DNA from: Leeia aquatica
Lineage (GTDB): Bacteria; Pseudomonadota; Gammaproteobacteria; Burkholderiales; Leeiaceae
DNA length: 64,000 bases
Reading direction: 5' to 3'
Assembly (NCBI RefSeq): GCF_012641365.1
Contig: NZ_JABAIM010000003.1
Location: forward strand, 248,001 to 312,000
Positions 46,869-55,058 of the stretch are shown here, piece by piece. Position 1 is the stretch's first letter, and the number at the start of each line of letters is the position of its first letter. The translations under genes were made by a program, and so were the position numbers. A model generated the notes under the pieces. The model was not told the DNA's origin and did not search any database. It saw only the letters and a list, made by a program, of their open reading frames with translations.

Positions 46869-47009
46869 CTAATGCATGGCTTGCGTGATCTGACGACGGG
46901 ATGGCTGCGCAAACGACACATCCGCCCGCACCGGACCAAAGGACGCGCGCAAGCCGCCGCGTCCTTGGCCGAGGTAAATCGTGGCAATCAGTTTGTCGTA
47001 GGTACGCAT
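46869..47009 (-). CDS. Leader ORF 2 of fusA2 (46 codons)
   Basis: Starts MRTYDKLIATIYLG, has a basic middle and includes QPSRRQ near the end. The ribosome binding site is weak (CGGAAAG 12 bases away). It starts 33 bases after the first terminator's T run and its stop codon touches the first arm of the second hairpin series. That placement supports a regulatory leader peptide, but a stand-alone small protein is not excluded. Confidence 0.5.
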   Translation of the reverse strand: MRTYDKLIATIYLGQGRGGLRASFGPVRADVSFAQPSRRQITQAMH

Positions 47010-47041
47010 GATCAATACTTTCCGTGTCAGCCCCAGAAAAC

Positions 47042-47112
47042 AAAAACCCCGGCGGGGTGCTCCTGCCGGGGTCTGGGACGATGGCCCGGCAGGCTTGCGC
47101 CTCCCAAGCCTG
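47042..47112 (-). promoter_or_regulatory. First attenuator of fusA2: antiterminator and terminator
   Basis: Three overlapping hairpins are visible. Arms 1:2 are 47105-47112 with 47090-47097 (8 bp). Arms 2:3 are 47085-47093 with 47062-47070 (CCTGCCGGG against CCCGGCAGG, 9 bp). Arms 3:4 are 47065-47071 with 47047-47053 (7 GC pairs) followed by TTTTT. Forming 2:3 prevents 3:4, the standard attenuator layout. Arm 1 begins ten bases past the stop codon of leader ORF 1, within reach of a ribosome resting there. Confidence 0.65.
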
Positions 47113-47121
47113 GCCTGGAGG

Positions 47122-47196
47122 CTATACGCGCAACAAGTACAGCTGCACACCCATGCGGGCGCGGCTGCTCAGCTGAAAAGACTGTGGTTGCGACAT
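47122..47196 (-). CDS. Leader ORF 1 of fusA2 (24 codons)
   Basis: A short peptide starting MSQPQSFQLSS, with RAR at residues 12-14 and a hydrophobic end (VQLYLLRV). It begins about 35 bases downstream of a good promoter, with CAGGGA upstream of the ATG, and ends ten bases before the first hairpin arm. That arrangement is typical of a ribosome-read leader peptide. Confidence 0.55.
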   Translation of the reverse strand: MSQPQSFQLSSRARMGVQLYLLRV

Positions 47197-47231
47197 CGGG
47201 AAACGTCCCTGTTCAAATCTGGAAGGCTCGC

Positions 47232-47260
47232 ACTGTAACAGGTAGCACACAATATATCAA
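47232..47260 (-). promoter_or_regulatory. Promoter of the fusA2 leader transcript
   Basis: TTGATA (47255-47260) and TACAGT (47232-47237) with a 17-bp spacer on the minus strand. It is 36 bases before leader ORF 1 and about 460 bases before fusA2. From 47261 to about 47410 I see no gene or clear signal. Confidence 0.6.
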
Positions 47261-47415
47261 GAGAGGGTTTATTCACACGCTCCCCGATATATTGGAACGC
47301 GGTGGGTCAAGCGTGGTCAGCATCATGTGGTGGCTGTCACACCCCTGACCATGCTGCCCTGTTCTGCATGTCTTGGGCAGCCGCTGTTACTGTCTGCATA
47401 GCGGGCATGTCACGA

Positions 47416-47421
47416 TATAAT
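47416..47421 (+). promoter_or_regulatory. -10 box of murI
   Basis: A perfect TATAAT lies 38 bases before the murI start. The -35 at the right distance (TCTGCA) is poor, so an activator or weak basal expression is likely. Confidence 0.4.
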
Positions 47422-47458
47422 CAGCAGATGCAATCAACCCTACAGACAGGCAAGCAGG

Positions 47459-48253
47459 ATGACTGACGCAGCGATCGGCGTATTTGATTCCGGCCTGGGA
47501 GGCCTGTCGGTCTTACGGCATGTGCGGGCCACCCTGCCACAGGAGTCGCTGTGTTATGTGGCGGACTCGGCGCATGTGCCTTATGGCAGCAAATCGCCGG
47601 ATTACATCATCCAGCGCAGTGAACACATTACCCGCTTTTTGTTGGCGCAAGGCTGCAAGGCACTGGTCATCGCCTGCAATACCGCCACAGCTGCGGCGGC
47701 GGCCTGGCTGCGTGAGCAGTACCCAGATGTGCCGATCGTGGCAATGGAACCCGCCGTCAAACCCGCTGTGACACAAAGCCGCAATCAGGTGATTGGGGTA
47801 CTGGCGACCGAGGGTACGCTGAAAAGCGCTCAGTTTGCAGCGCTGCTGGCCCGCTTTGGCAGCGGAGTTACCGTGGTGACGCAGCCTTGCCACGGCCTGG
47901 TGGAACTGATCGAACAGGGGGCCTTGCAGGCGGACGATACCCGCACCCTGCTGCAACGCTATATGGCGCCGTTGCTCGCCGCCGGGGTGGATACCATCGT
48001 GCTCGGCTGTACCCATTATCCCTTTGTGGCCCCCTTGATCCGTGAACTGGCCGGACCGGATGTGGCCTTGATTGACACCGGCAGCGCGGTGGCGCGTCAA
48101 TTACAACGTCGGCTGGCAGAATTGGACCTGCTCAACACGTCCAGCACCGCCCCACAAGACCGTTTCTTCAGCAGCGCTGCCGGACCCGAAGCCGAGCGAA
48201 TCACCCGCTTGCTGTGGGGGGCAGAGGTCAGCGTACAGGCCCTGCCCGGTTAA
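47459..48253 (+). CDS. murI: Glutamate racemase
   Basis: Makes D-glutamate for peptidoglycan. The 264-residue product shows [11 protein letters not shown] at the N-terminus with the catalytic aspartate region, the first catalytic cysteine in ACNTATAAA, and the second in [20 protein letters not shown] precedes the ATG. It is a single plus-strand gene, divergent from fusA2 and convergent with the YHYH gene. Confidence 0.96.
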   Translation: MTDAAIGVFDSGLGGLSVLRHVRATLPQESLCYVADSAHVPYGSKSPDYIIQRSEHITRFLLAQGCKALVIACNTATAAAAAWLREQYPDVPIVAMEPAVKPAVTQSRNQVIGVLATEGTLKSAQFAALLARFGSGVTVVTQPCHGLVELIEQGALQADDTRTLLQRYMAPLLAAGVDTIVLGCTHYPFVAPLIRELAGPDVALIDTGSAVARQLQRRLAELDLLNTSSTAPQDRFFSSAAGPEAERITRLLWGAEVSVQALPG

Positions 48254-48259
48254 CGGTCC

Positions 48260-49369
48260 TTAACGACCGGCTGGCACGCAGGCCACCACATTACCCGGTA
48301 TCTGACGACATTGCCCGTGCAAGACGTCGCCACGCGGAGTGACGAAGCGGCAACCGCTCCCCTCTGCTTGCCCCTGACACGCGACCTGTGCTTCCGGCGG
48401 GGGAACCCGCCCTCCCCCGGCGTAACCTTCCGGGCCTTGTCGCTGCGCACCACCCTGCCCACCGGCAGGCGCATTGCCCGGCATGCCAGGTGCGCCATTT
48501 TCCTCATTGCCGGGGCGGCTGGCGACCCACACCGGCGTGCCCCGGAAGCAGCCCATGGTGTAGGGGTATTCTCGGGTCAGCACATAATGGTAGAGCGTGA
48601 TCCGCTGCCCCTCCCACCACACCGGCGCGGTCCGGCCATGACATTCGTCCAGGTCCGCATTGCCCAGTTCGCGACCGGACTCGTCAACGCTGCTGTAGAT
48701 GCCAAACCCGTCCAGCGCGTAGCCCAGCAGCTTGCCACGCTCATTGGCCCCTTCCAGGCAGGGTGAAGGACCGTGGTAGTGGTACTCCCCTTCCCGTTGC
48801 GGATGTCCGTTGCAGCGGTCCTGCACCTCATGTGCCACCGCATCACGCCCCCCGGCGTCCAGCGCGTTATAAATGGGTACACCACTCAGCGCCACGCCGA
48901 TCATGCCCATCGGCACACAACTGGGTTGTGCTGCCCGCAGCGGCTGGCGCGGCAGGCGAATCTGCACGGTATGGCTGCTGATGCGGTTGGGGTTACGGTC
49001 CACCGCGTAGGCCGGGTCGCTCCGTGCCACCGGAAACACCCCGGTTACATGTCCCAATGGCAGGCCATTGCCTTGTAGCAAGCGGCTGTCCGCACTCAGG
49101 CTGATGCTGAAGCGTGCATCCGGCCAGCTGACCTGCCCTTGCACGCTCAGCTTGCGGGTCTCGTCCCAGAAGGCACCCTGAATCCAGTCGCCCTTCACTT
49201 GGGCACCGCCACCATCGAAGCGGCTGTTGCAGACGTAGACGTAGCCACGCTGAGGCTGGCTGCTGATCTTGCCATCGCCCAGTGGCAGATGATGCGGGTC
49301 AGGCGCAGCGTGAACGGCCGTCAACCCCAGAGTCAACACGATCAGCATGCTACGCATGGTATACCCCAT
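48260..49369 (-). CDS. YHYH domain exported protein
   Basis: A 369-residue secreted protein with a signal peptide (about residues 5-21). A YHYH domain at about 155-290 has the namesake GEYHYHGPSPC, ALSGVPIYNALD and AVAHEVQDRCNGHP. The C-terminal 80 residues are glycine/proline-rich with four cysteines and look disordered. YHYH proteins are of unknown function; the histidines suggest metal binding. The start may be 49369 or the ATG four codons later (49357). Last gene of the minus-strand run. Confidence 0.82.
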   Translation of the reverse strand: MGYTMRSMLIVLTLGLTAVHAAPDPHHLPLGDGKISSQPQRGYVYVCNSRFDGGGAQVKGDWIQGAFWDETRKLSVQGQVSWPDARFSISLSADSRLLQGNGLPLGHVTGVFPVARSDPAYAVDRNPNRISSHTVQIRLPRQPLRAAQPSCVPMGMIGVALSGVPIYNALDAGGRDAVAHEVQDRCNGHPQREGEYHYHGPSPCLEGANERGKLLGYALDGFGIYSSVDESGRELGNADLDECHGRTAPVWWEGQRITLYHYVLTREYPYTMGCFRGTPVWVASRPGNEENGAPGMPGNAPAGGQGGAQRQGPEGYAGGGRVPPPEAQVACQGQAEGSGCRFVTPRGDVLHGQCRQIPGNVVACVPAGR

Positions 49370-49413
49370 CCAGCCCCGTTGCTTGCAGTGTAGGCCAGCG
49401 GTCTGCGTACTGC

Positions 49414-49887
49414 TCAGTCCCGCGGGTCAGGCGCGGCAGCAACCCAGTACAATTCGCTGCTGAGCGCCACTACCGACTGCTGCTGGTCGATGGCGTCCTG
49501 CAGCAGGGCGATCAATTGCTGCGTCTCATCCCGCAAGTCATCCCGCTGCTGCCGATAGTGGATTTCCGTTTCCTGACTGCGCTCGACACCACGCCAGCCC
49601 ACCAGAATGTGAAAGGTGTCTGGCCGGGCTGAGAGGTCCAGCAATGCCTCCTCCAGCTCGACCTTGAGGCGATGCAACTGATAGCCGCTGAGCACCGTCT
49701 CCCCGCCTTGATCAAGAAAGGCGGTGTCGTGCGGGTCCAGCTGCGCCTGCTGGAAATATCGTGAGAAGAAGGCGTAGCTCCAGTCATCCAGCACCACTCG
49801 GTGTGGAATGGCTTGCGCGTCGATGGTGGCGCGATCCGGCCCGAGATGGAAATACAGGTGGGTGTAGATGCTGGTGGGATGGCTCAT
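49414..49887 (-). CDS. Hypothetical protein next to YegD
   Basis: A 157-residue soluble protein that I do not recognise. The first half is beta-like (SIYTHLYFHLGP, HRVVLDDWSYAFFSRYF), and the second is a helix/coil (HYRQQRDDLRDETQQLIALLQ) ending near a conserved-looking LSSELYWVAA. It starts ten bases after the YegD stop, so the pair is co-transcribed and may work together. Confidence 0.65.
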   Translation of the reverse strand: MSHPTSIYTHLYFHLGPDRATIDAQAIPHRVVLDDWSYAFFSRYFQQAQLDPHDTAFLDQGGETVLSGYQLHRLKVELEEALLDLSARPDTFHILVGWRGVERSQETEIHYRQQRDDLRDETQQLIALLQDAIDQQQSVVALSSELYWVAAAPDPRD

Positions 49888-49896
49888 CGTTGCAGC

Positions 49897-51150
49897 TTAG
49901 CCATAACGGCGGTGTGCCGCCAGCGCCAGACCAGCACCGATGCTGCCAAACAGGTCACCTTCCACCGGCCGCGATGCCGGCAACAGACGCTGTACCTGCT
50001 GGCGTAGCGAACTGACGCCACTGGCCCCTCCGGTAAAGAATACGGTATCGACCTGCTCGGCACGCACACCGGCTTGCTGCAGCAAGGTGGTGACGGTTTG
50101 CGTGATGCGTTTCAAGTCTGCGTCGATGGCATCCGCCAGTTGTTGCCCACTCAGCACATGCTGCAGCGGGGGCGCCAGCTGGTCCAGCTCCAATACTGTT
50201 TCAGGCTGACTGGAGAGCTCGATCTTGGCCTGCTCCACCGCAATGGCCAGCGCGTGTCCGGCGCGTTGTTCCACCAGCTGCAGCAGGCGGGCGAAACGTT
50301 CCGGTTCCGCCACATCACGCTTCACATCTTGCAGTTCTGCCCACACCTTGCGGGTATAGGCCTGGTTGATGGTATGCCAGGTCGCCAGATTGAAGTAATA
50401 ACTGGACGGCACTTCGGCATCACGATGGCGCAGCTTGCTGCGGTAGCCCAGCAGGGGCATCACCGCCGCCAGACTCAAGCGACGGTCGAAATCGGTACCA
50501 CCGATATGCACCCCTGCATTGGCGAGGATATCGTCCCGCCGCTCATCCAGATGGCGGCGCTGCGGGGAAACACGGATCAGCGAGAAGTCTGAGGTACCGC
50601 CGCCGATATCGACGATCAGCACCAGTTCTTCTCGCGTCACCTGCTGTTCATAGTCAAACGCGGCGGCGATAGGTTCGTACTGGAAGCTGACCTCGCGAAA
50701 GCCGCAGTCCAGCGCCGTCTGGCGCAAGGTATCTTCCGCCAGTTGGTCTGCCTGCGGGTCTTCGTCCACAAAGAACACCGGACGACCCAGCACCGCACGC
50801 TCAAAGCTGCGCCCGGCGGCCTGCTCTGCACGCCGCTTCAGCTCCTGGATGAAAAAACGCAGCAGGTCGCGGAACGGGATCTTGCGGCCCAGCACTTCGG
50901 TATGGCCATCGAGCAGGCTGCTGCCCAGCAGGCTTTTCAGCGAGCGCATCAGGCGGCCTTCTTCACCGGAAAGGTACTCAGCCAGCGCTGCTCGGCCAAA
51001 GCTGACCTGCTGGTTTTCCGCATTGAAGAACACCGCGCTCGGCAGGGTGAACTTGTCGTCTTCCAGCGCCAGCAGCCGTGGCTGTGCGTCGACCACCCAT
51101 CCCGCTGTGGAATTGGAGGTTCCGAAATCCAGACCGCACACCGACGTCAT
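49897..51150 (-). CDS. yegD: Hsp70 family protein, YegD-like
   Basis: A 417-residue actin-fold ATPase like the nucleotide-binding domain of DnaK, without a peptide-binding domain. Phosphate loops read GLDFGTSNS (residues 6-14) and VDIGGGTSDFSL (about 192); adenosine-site FFTGGASGVSSL lies near 375. Matches E. coli YegD in length. Its client and function are unknown. It begins an apparent two-gene unit with the hypothetical protein downstream. Confidence 0.9.
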   Translation of the reverse strand: MTSVCGLDFGTSNSTAGWVVDAQPRLLALEDDKFTLPSAVFFNAENQQVSFGRAALAEYLSGEEGRLMRSLKSLLGSSLLDGHTEVLGRKIPFRDLLRFFIQELKRRAEQAAGRSFERAVLGRPVFFVDEDPQADQLAEDTLRQTALDCGFREVSFQYEPIAAAFDYEQQVTREELVLIVDIGGGTSDFSLIRVSPQRRHLDERRDDILANAGVHIGGTDFDRRLSLAAVMPLLGYRSKLRHRDAEVPSSYYFNLATWHTINQAYTRKVWAELQDVKRDVAEPERFARLLQLVEQRAGHALAIAVEQAKIELSSQPETVLELDQLAPPLQHVLSGQQLADAIDADLKRITQTVTTLLQQAGVRAEQVDTVFFTGGASGVSSLRQQVQRLLPASRPVEGDLFGSIGAGLALAAHRRYG

Positions 51151-51234
51151 CTTGCCACTCCTGCATCAAGGGTCGCGCAGTCTGGCAGATTTCCCCTGTC
51201 AGAACAAGTCCTTACCTGACAGAAGTGCTCAGGT

Positions 51235-52665
51235 TCAGTGGTTCTCGTACACCTCGCTCACCAGCGCGTCCAGTACCGGCGCGGCCCGCTCGGAGAGTTT
51301 GTGATGCGACACCGCCACCACGATCCACCATTGCCCGGAGCGCGCACGCACAAAACCGGACAAGGCCCGCACATCCTGCAAGGTGCCGGTTTTCATGTGC
51401 GCCGAGGTGGCGACCGAATCTTCGGCAAAGCGCTTGCGGATGGTACCGTCCACCCCGGCAATCGGCAGGGAGGAAATCAGTTCCGGCATATACGGCGATT
51501 GCCACACCGCGCGCAGCAGCTGCGCCATGTGCTGGGTACTGATGCGCTCGATGCGGGAAAGCCCTGAGCCATTCTCCATCACCAGCTCACCGAACTGCAG
51601 GGACTTGCTGCGCAGCCACTGCTGGATGCGCTCACGGGCCGCTTGCAAGGGGTCGCCCGCCTGCCCGGACTCCACCCCCAGGGTGAGAAACAGCTGGCGC
51701 GCCATCAGGTTGTTGGAGAACTTGTTGATGTCGTGAATCACTTCACGCAGTACCGGCGAACCCTGACTGGCCAGCAGGGTTGCCTCTGCCGGGACCGCAC
51801 CGTCTGGCACGCTGCCAAGCGACAGCTGGGCATCCAGCTTGCTCCAGCGCCCGCCTATCTCGCGCCAGGTGTCGCGTACGCTGGCGGCGATAAAGTCAGC
51901 ATGATTACCCAGCGCAACACTATAGGTCGCGTCCTGACAGCTGGCGGGGAACTCGCCACTGAAGGTCATCTGGGTTTCACCATTGGCCGCCGTCTTGCTG
52001 TCTACTTTCAGTTTGTTGCGCCAGGTGGTGCAGTCACCGCCCCCCACCCTCAGCTTGTTGACCAGTTGCAGGCGCGGCAGCGCGGGCTCTGGCAGCAGGC
52101 GTACCCCGTCGGCACTGCCGTACAGCCGTACACGCAAGGTCTTGAAATTGACCAGCAAGGGGTCGGGCACCACGTTGTAGGGCCGATCTGCCGCGCCGTC
52201 AAATTGCCCATCGTCTTCCTGCTGCTGCGGGAAGTAGCGGCGATCCAGCCGCAGCTCGCCGCTGATCTCACGAATGCCACGCAGGCGTAGCTGCCGCACC
52301 AGCAACCACAGGCTTTCCTGGGTCAGTTTGGGGTCACCATAGCCTTTCAGGTAGAGGTCACCCACCCAGCGCTCGCCCTCCTGTCGCCCTTGCCCGTACA
52401 GCTCGGTACGCCAGCTATAGGTCGGTCCCAGCAGTTCCAGTCCGGCAAAGGTGGTCACCAGCTTCATGGTGGAGGCCGGGTTGACGGCGACCTGCTCCCG
52501 GTACTGGTACAAGGGAGCGCCACCCTGCACCGGCATCACATAGACGGCCAAGCCGTCGGCGGGCAGCTTGGCCGCCTTCATGGCCTGCTGGACTTCTGCA
52601 GGCAACTCACCTTCTGCGGCCAGTACCGTCAACGGTAACAGGCACAATGCAATCCACGAACGCAT
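51235..52665 (-). CDS. dacB: D-alanyl-D-alanine carboxypeptidase/endopeptidase PBP4
   Basis: A periplasmic penicillin-binding protein that trims and cuts peptidoglycan cross-links. The signal peptide is MRSWIALCLLPLTVLA. The catalytic triad motifs are STMK at 65-68, SNN in DINKFSNNLMAR and KTG in AHMKTGTLQD. The long insert between the first two motifs (domains II and III) is that of class C low-mass PBPs. The 476-residue length is standard. It lies downstream of the FecR/LysM gene, within an envelope-related run. Confidence 0.95.
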   Translation of the reverse strand: MRSWIALCLLPLTVLAAEGELPAEVQQAMKAAKLPADGLAVYVMPVQGGAPLYQYREQVAVNPASTMKLVTTFAGLELLGPTYSWRTELYGQGRQEGERWVGDLYLKGYGDPKLTQESLWLLVRQLRLRGIREISGELRLDRRYFPQQQEDDGQFDGAADRPYNVVPDPLLVNFKTLRVRLYGSADGVRLLPEPALPRLQLVNKLRVGGGDCTTWRNKLKVDSKTAANGETQMTFSGEFPASCQDATYSVALGNHADFIAASVRDTWREIGGRWSKLDAQLSLGSVPDGAVPAEATLLASQGSPVLREVIHDINKFSNNLMARQLFLTLGVESGQAGDPLQAARERIQQWLRSKSLQFGELVMENGSGLSRIERISTQHMAQLLRAVWQSPYMPELISSLPIAGVDGTIRKRFAEDSVATSAHMKTGTLQDVRALSGFVRARSGQWWIVVAVSHHKLSERAAPVLDALVSEVYENH

Positions 52666-52726
52666 GACTTCCCCAATGCAGAAGCCAGATCACGCGATCT
52701 GGCCTCTGCAAGCATGATGTTGAATT

Positions 52727-54376
52727 TTACTGGGCAGTGATCGGCTGGCCGTTGCCACTGGTGACGGGGGTGCCATCGCTGGTCACCAGACGTCGGGCCA
52801 CGGTAAACCGCTGCGGAGGTGAGTACGGCGTGGTAAAGCCATCCGGATCGATCGCCTGCACCCGCAGGAACCACTCACCGGCATCGGGCCGCGCCAGGTC
52901 CAGCTCAGGCTTGGCCACCATCTGTTCCAGCTTGATCTGCCGGAAGTCTTTGTACTCGGACAGTTGGACCCGGTAATGCTGCTCCGGTTCTCCTGGCCAG
53001 CTGAAATACAGGCGTTCGTTACGCTCCTTGGGCTGCAAGGGGATCAGCTGCAGCGGTCGCACCGTCAGCTGCTGCACATCGCCATACGGACCTTGCTTCT
53101 CGCTGCCATCCGTTTGCCGCACCACGGTCGCCATCCGCCAGTAGTATTGGCCCGGCGTCAGCTCCGACTGCAGCTGCGGCTGCGACACCTGCCGATCCTG
53201 TTGCACGCTCTGAAAACGGGCATCACTCGCCAGCTGCCAGCGGTAGCGCAACACCCCTTCCGGCTCGGCCCAGCGGAACGCCACGGCGCCCGTTACCACC
53301 TTGCTGCCGGTGCGAGGTTCGGAAGGCAGCGGTGCTTCCGGCCGTGCGGCCAGCGTGAACGGGTGCAGCTGGTCCGGGCCTTCCAGCCCATGCGCGTCCA
53401 CTGCGCGGATGGCCAGAACGTACTGGCCATCTTCCAGCCCGCTGATCCGGGCTTGCGACTGCGTGGACGACAGGGACAACAGCACCTGGTTCAGCGCCTC
53501 ATCCCGCGCCACGCGCACCCGATAAGCTTGTGCGGCACTCACCGCAGGCCACTCCACCCGGAACTGCACCCGCTCTTGCAGGGGTGGCAGCTGACTCAGG
53601 TCCGGGGCGGAAGGCAAGCTGACCGGCACCGCAACCTTGCCTTGCGCATCAGCCCAGCTGCCTTGTCCTGCCGTCAGTTGCTGGGTCGAACGGCCTGACT
53701 GCCCTTGCAGCTCCACTCGCCCTTCTGTGACTTCGCTCTGGCTGTGCTGCTGGGCCTCATCAAACGCCACCCGGAAGCGGGTGCCACGAACCCCGGCGGC
53801 GGCGAGCGGGGTATTGACGTCAAAACGACTGCCTGTGCGCTTGTCCGGGTTGGCATGCGCCTCGATCCGGCCTTGCTGCAGCTGTACGCGGTTATCACCC
53901 CGCCCGCCCGGTGCCAGGCGCAGTTGCTCCAGGCGTGCACGACTGCTGCCCTGTAGCTGGACAATACTGCCATCCGGCAAACGCAAAGCGAGTGTACCAT
54001 CCGGCTGGGTCAGCAGTGCGTCCCCCTCATTGACCTTGCTATTGGCCGTGACCACCTGCCCATTGACGGTTGCGCCACGGGCATACAGCACCGTGCCGGT
54101 TGCCGGTTGCGGTTTCAGCCAGATCAGCGGGATACTCAGGATGGTGCCGGGCTGCAGATGGGTTGGCAAGTGCACCCGGTTGTAGCGCTGCACATCGGCC
54201 CAGCGCTCTGGCCGGTCCAGCAACTGGTGGCTGACAGAATAGACCGAGTCGCCCGGCTTGACCTGATACTGCAGGTCATCCGGCGAAGGGTTCGGCAAAC
54301 CGGCCGCGACAACGGTCAGGCTGGCGCCCAGCATCAAGACGGGCAAGGCCCGGTACCACCCCTCAAACATCCGCAC
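52727..54376 (-). CDS. Exported LysM-FecR domain protein
   Basis: A 549-residue secreted protein. A signal peptide (about 10-26) is followed by a LysM domain for peptidoglycan binding (about 36-85, YQVKPGDSVYSVSHQLL), a FecR domain (about 105-225, TGSRFDVNTPLAAAGVRGTRF) and two or three fibronectin/Ig-like repeats to about 530 (VEWPAVSAAQAYRVRVA; FSWPGEPEQHYRVQL). It overlaps the response regulator by 14 bases and follows the CHASE2 kinase, so the three form one module. It may sense or display peptidoglycan state; the role is inferred. Confidence 0.88.
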   Translation of the reverse strand: MRMFEGWYRALPVLMLGASLTVVAAGLPNPSPDDLQYQVKPGDSVYSVSHQLLDRPERWADVQRYNRVHLPTHLQPGTILSIPLIWLKPQPATGTVLYARGATVNGQVVTANSKVNEGDALLTQPDGTLALRLPDGSIVQLQGSSRARLEQLRLAPGGRGDNRVQLQQGRIEAHANPDKRTGSRFDVNTPLAAAGVRGTRFRVAFDEAQQHSQSEVTEGRVELQGQSGRSTQQLTAGQGSWADAQGKVAVPVSLPSAPDLSQLPPLQERVQFRVEWPAVSAAQAYRVRVARDEALNQVLLSLSSTQSQARISGLEDGQYVLAIRAVDAHGLEGPDQLHPFTLAARPEAPLPSEPRTGSKVVTGAVAFRWAEPEGVLRYRWQLASDARFQSVQQDRQVSQPQLQSELTPGQYYWRMATVVRQTDGSEKQGPYGDVQQLTVRPLQLIPLQPKERNERLYFSWPGEPEQHYRVQLSEYKDFRQIKLEQMVAKPELDLARPDAGEWFLRVQAIDPDGFTTPYSPPQRFTVARRLVTSDGTPVTSGNGQPITAQ

Positions 54377-55058
54377 CCACCTGCTCCAGTCGATAGCCGA
54401 AACTGTATACCGGCGTCAGCCGGAATCCCTGCTCAGCACGCAATTGCAGCTTGCTGCGAACCCGTGAAATATGGGTATCCATGGTGCGCGAGGGCAGATC
54501 ATGGTCATGCCCCCACACGGCTTCCTGGATATGGCTGCGCGACAGCAAACGTCCCAGGTTACGGAACAGCAGGAAGGCCAGGTCGAATTCCTTGTGCGTC
54601 ACTTCCAGTGTCACCCCATCACGCACAATGGTTTTGGCGGTGGCGTCAAACTCGAACGGTTCGACGGTAAGCTGCTGCACCCCTTGCTGCTGTGGGTAAG
54701 CACGCCGCAACAGGGCAAACACCCGTGCCATCAGTTCGGCTCGCCGCATTGGCTTGACCATGTAATCATCAGCCCCGGCGGCCAGCCCGGCCACAATGTC
54801 GGTTTCCTCGCTGCGGCAGGTGAGGAACAGTACCGGCAACGGGTCCTGGATGGAACTACGCACCCAGGTCAGCACTTCCAGCCCCGACATGTCCGGTACT
54901 TCCCAGTCCAGAATCAGCAGGTCAAAACTTTCCCGGCGCAGCTCGTTGACCAGCCGGCGGCCTTCCTGATAGGTATGGCAACTGTGTCCGGCTTCCCCCA
55001 ACACCTGACTGACGTAGTCTCCAAGACTGGCGTCGTCATCCAGTACTGCTATCCGCAT
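54363..55058 (-). CDS. OmpR-family response regulator
   Basis: A 231-residue regulator. The receiver domain is at 1-120 (MRIAVLDDDASLG, acceptor LLILDWEVPDMSG, DDYMVKP). A winged-helix DNA-binding domain is at about 130-228 (THKEFDLAFLLFRNLGRLL; SRTMDTHISRVRSKL; YSFGYRLE). The ATG at 55058 fits the AAGG spacing best among adjacent ATGs; the longer frame is rejected. It overlaps the kinase by 23 bases and the FecR gene by 14. It is the transcriptional output of the CHASE2 kinase. Confidence 0.93.
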   Translation of the reverse strand: MRIAVLDDDASLGDYVSQVLGEAGHSCHTYQEGRRLVNELRRESFDLLILDWEVPDMSGLEVLTWVRSSIQDPLPVLFLTCRSEETDIVAGLAAGADDYMVKPMRRAELMARVFALLRRAYPQQQGVQQLTVEPFEFDATAKTIVRDGVTLEVTHKEFDLAFLLFRNLGRLLSRSHIQEAVWGHDHDLPSRTMDTHISRVRSKLQLRAEQGFRLTPVYSFGYRLEQVGADV

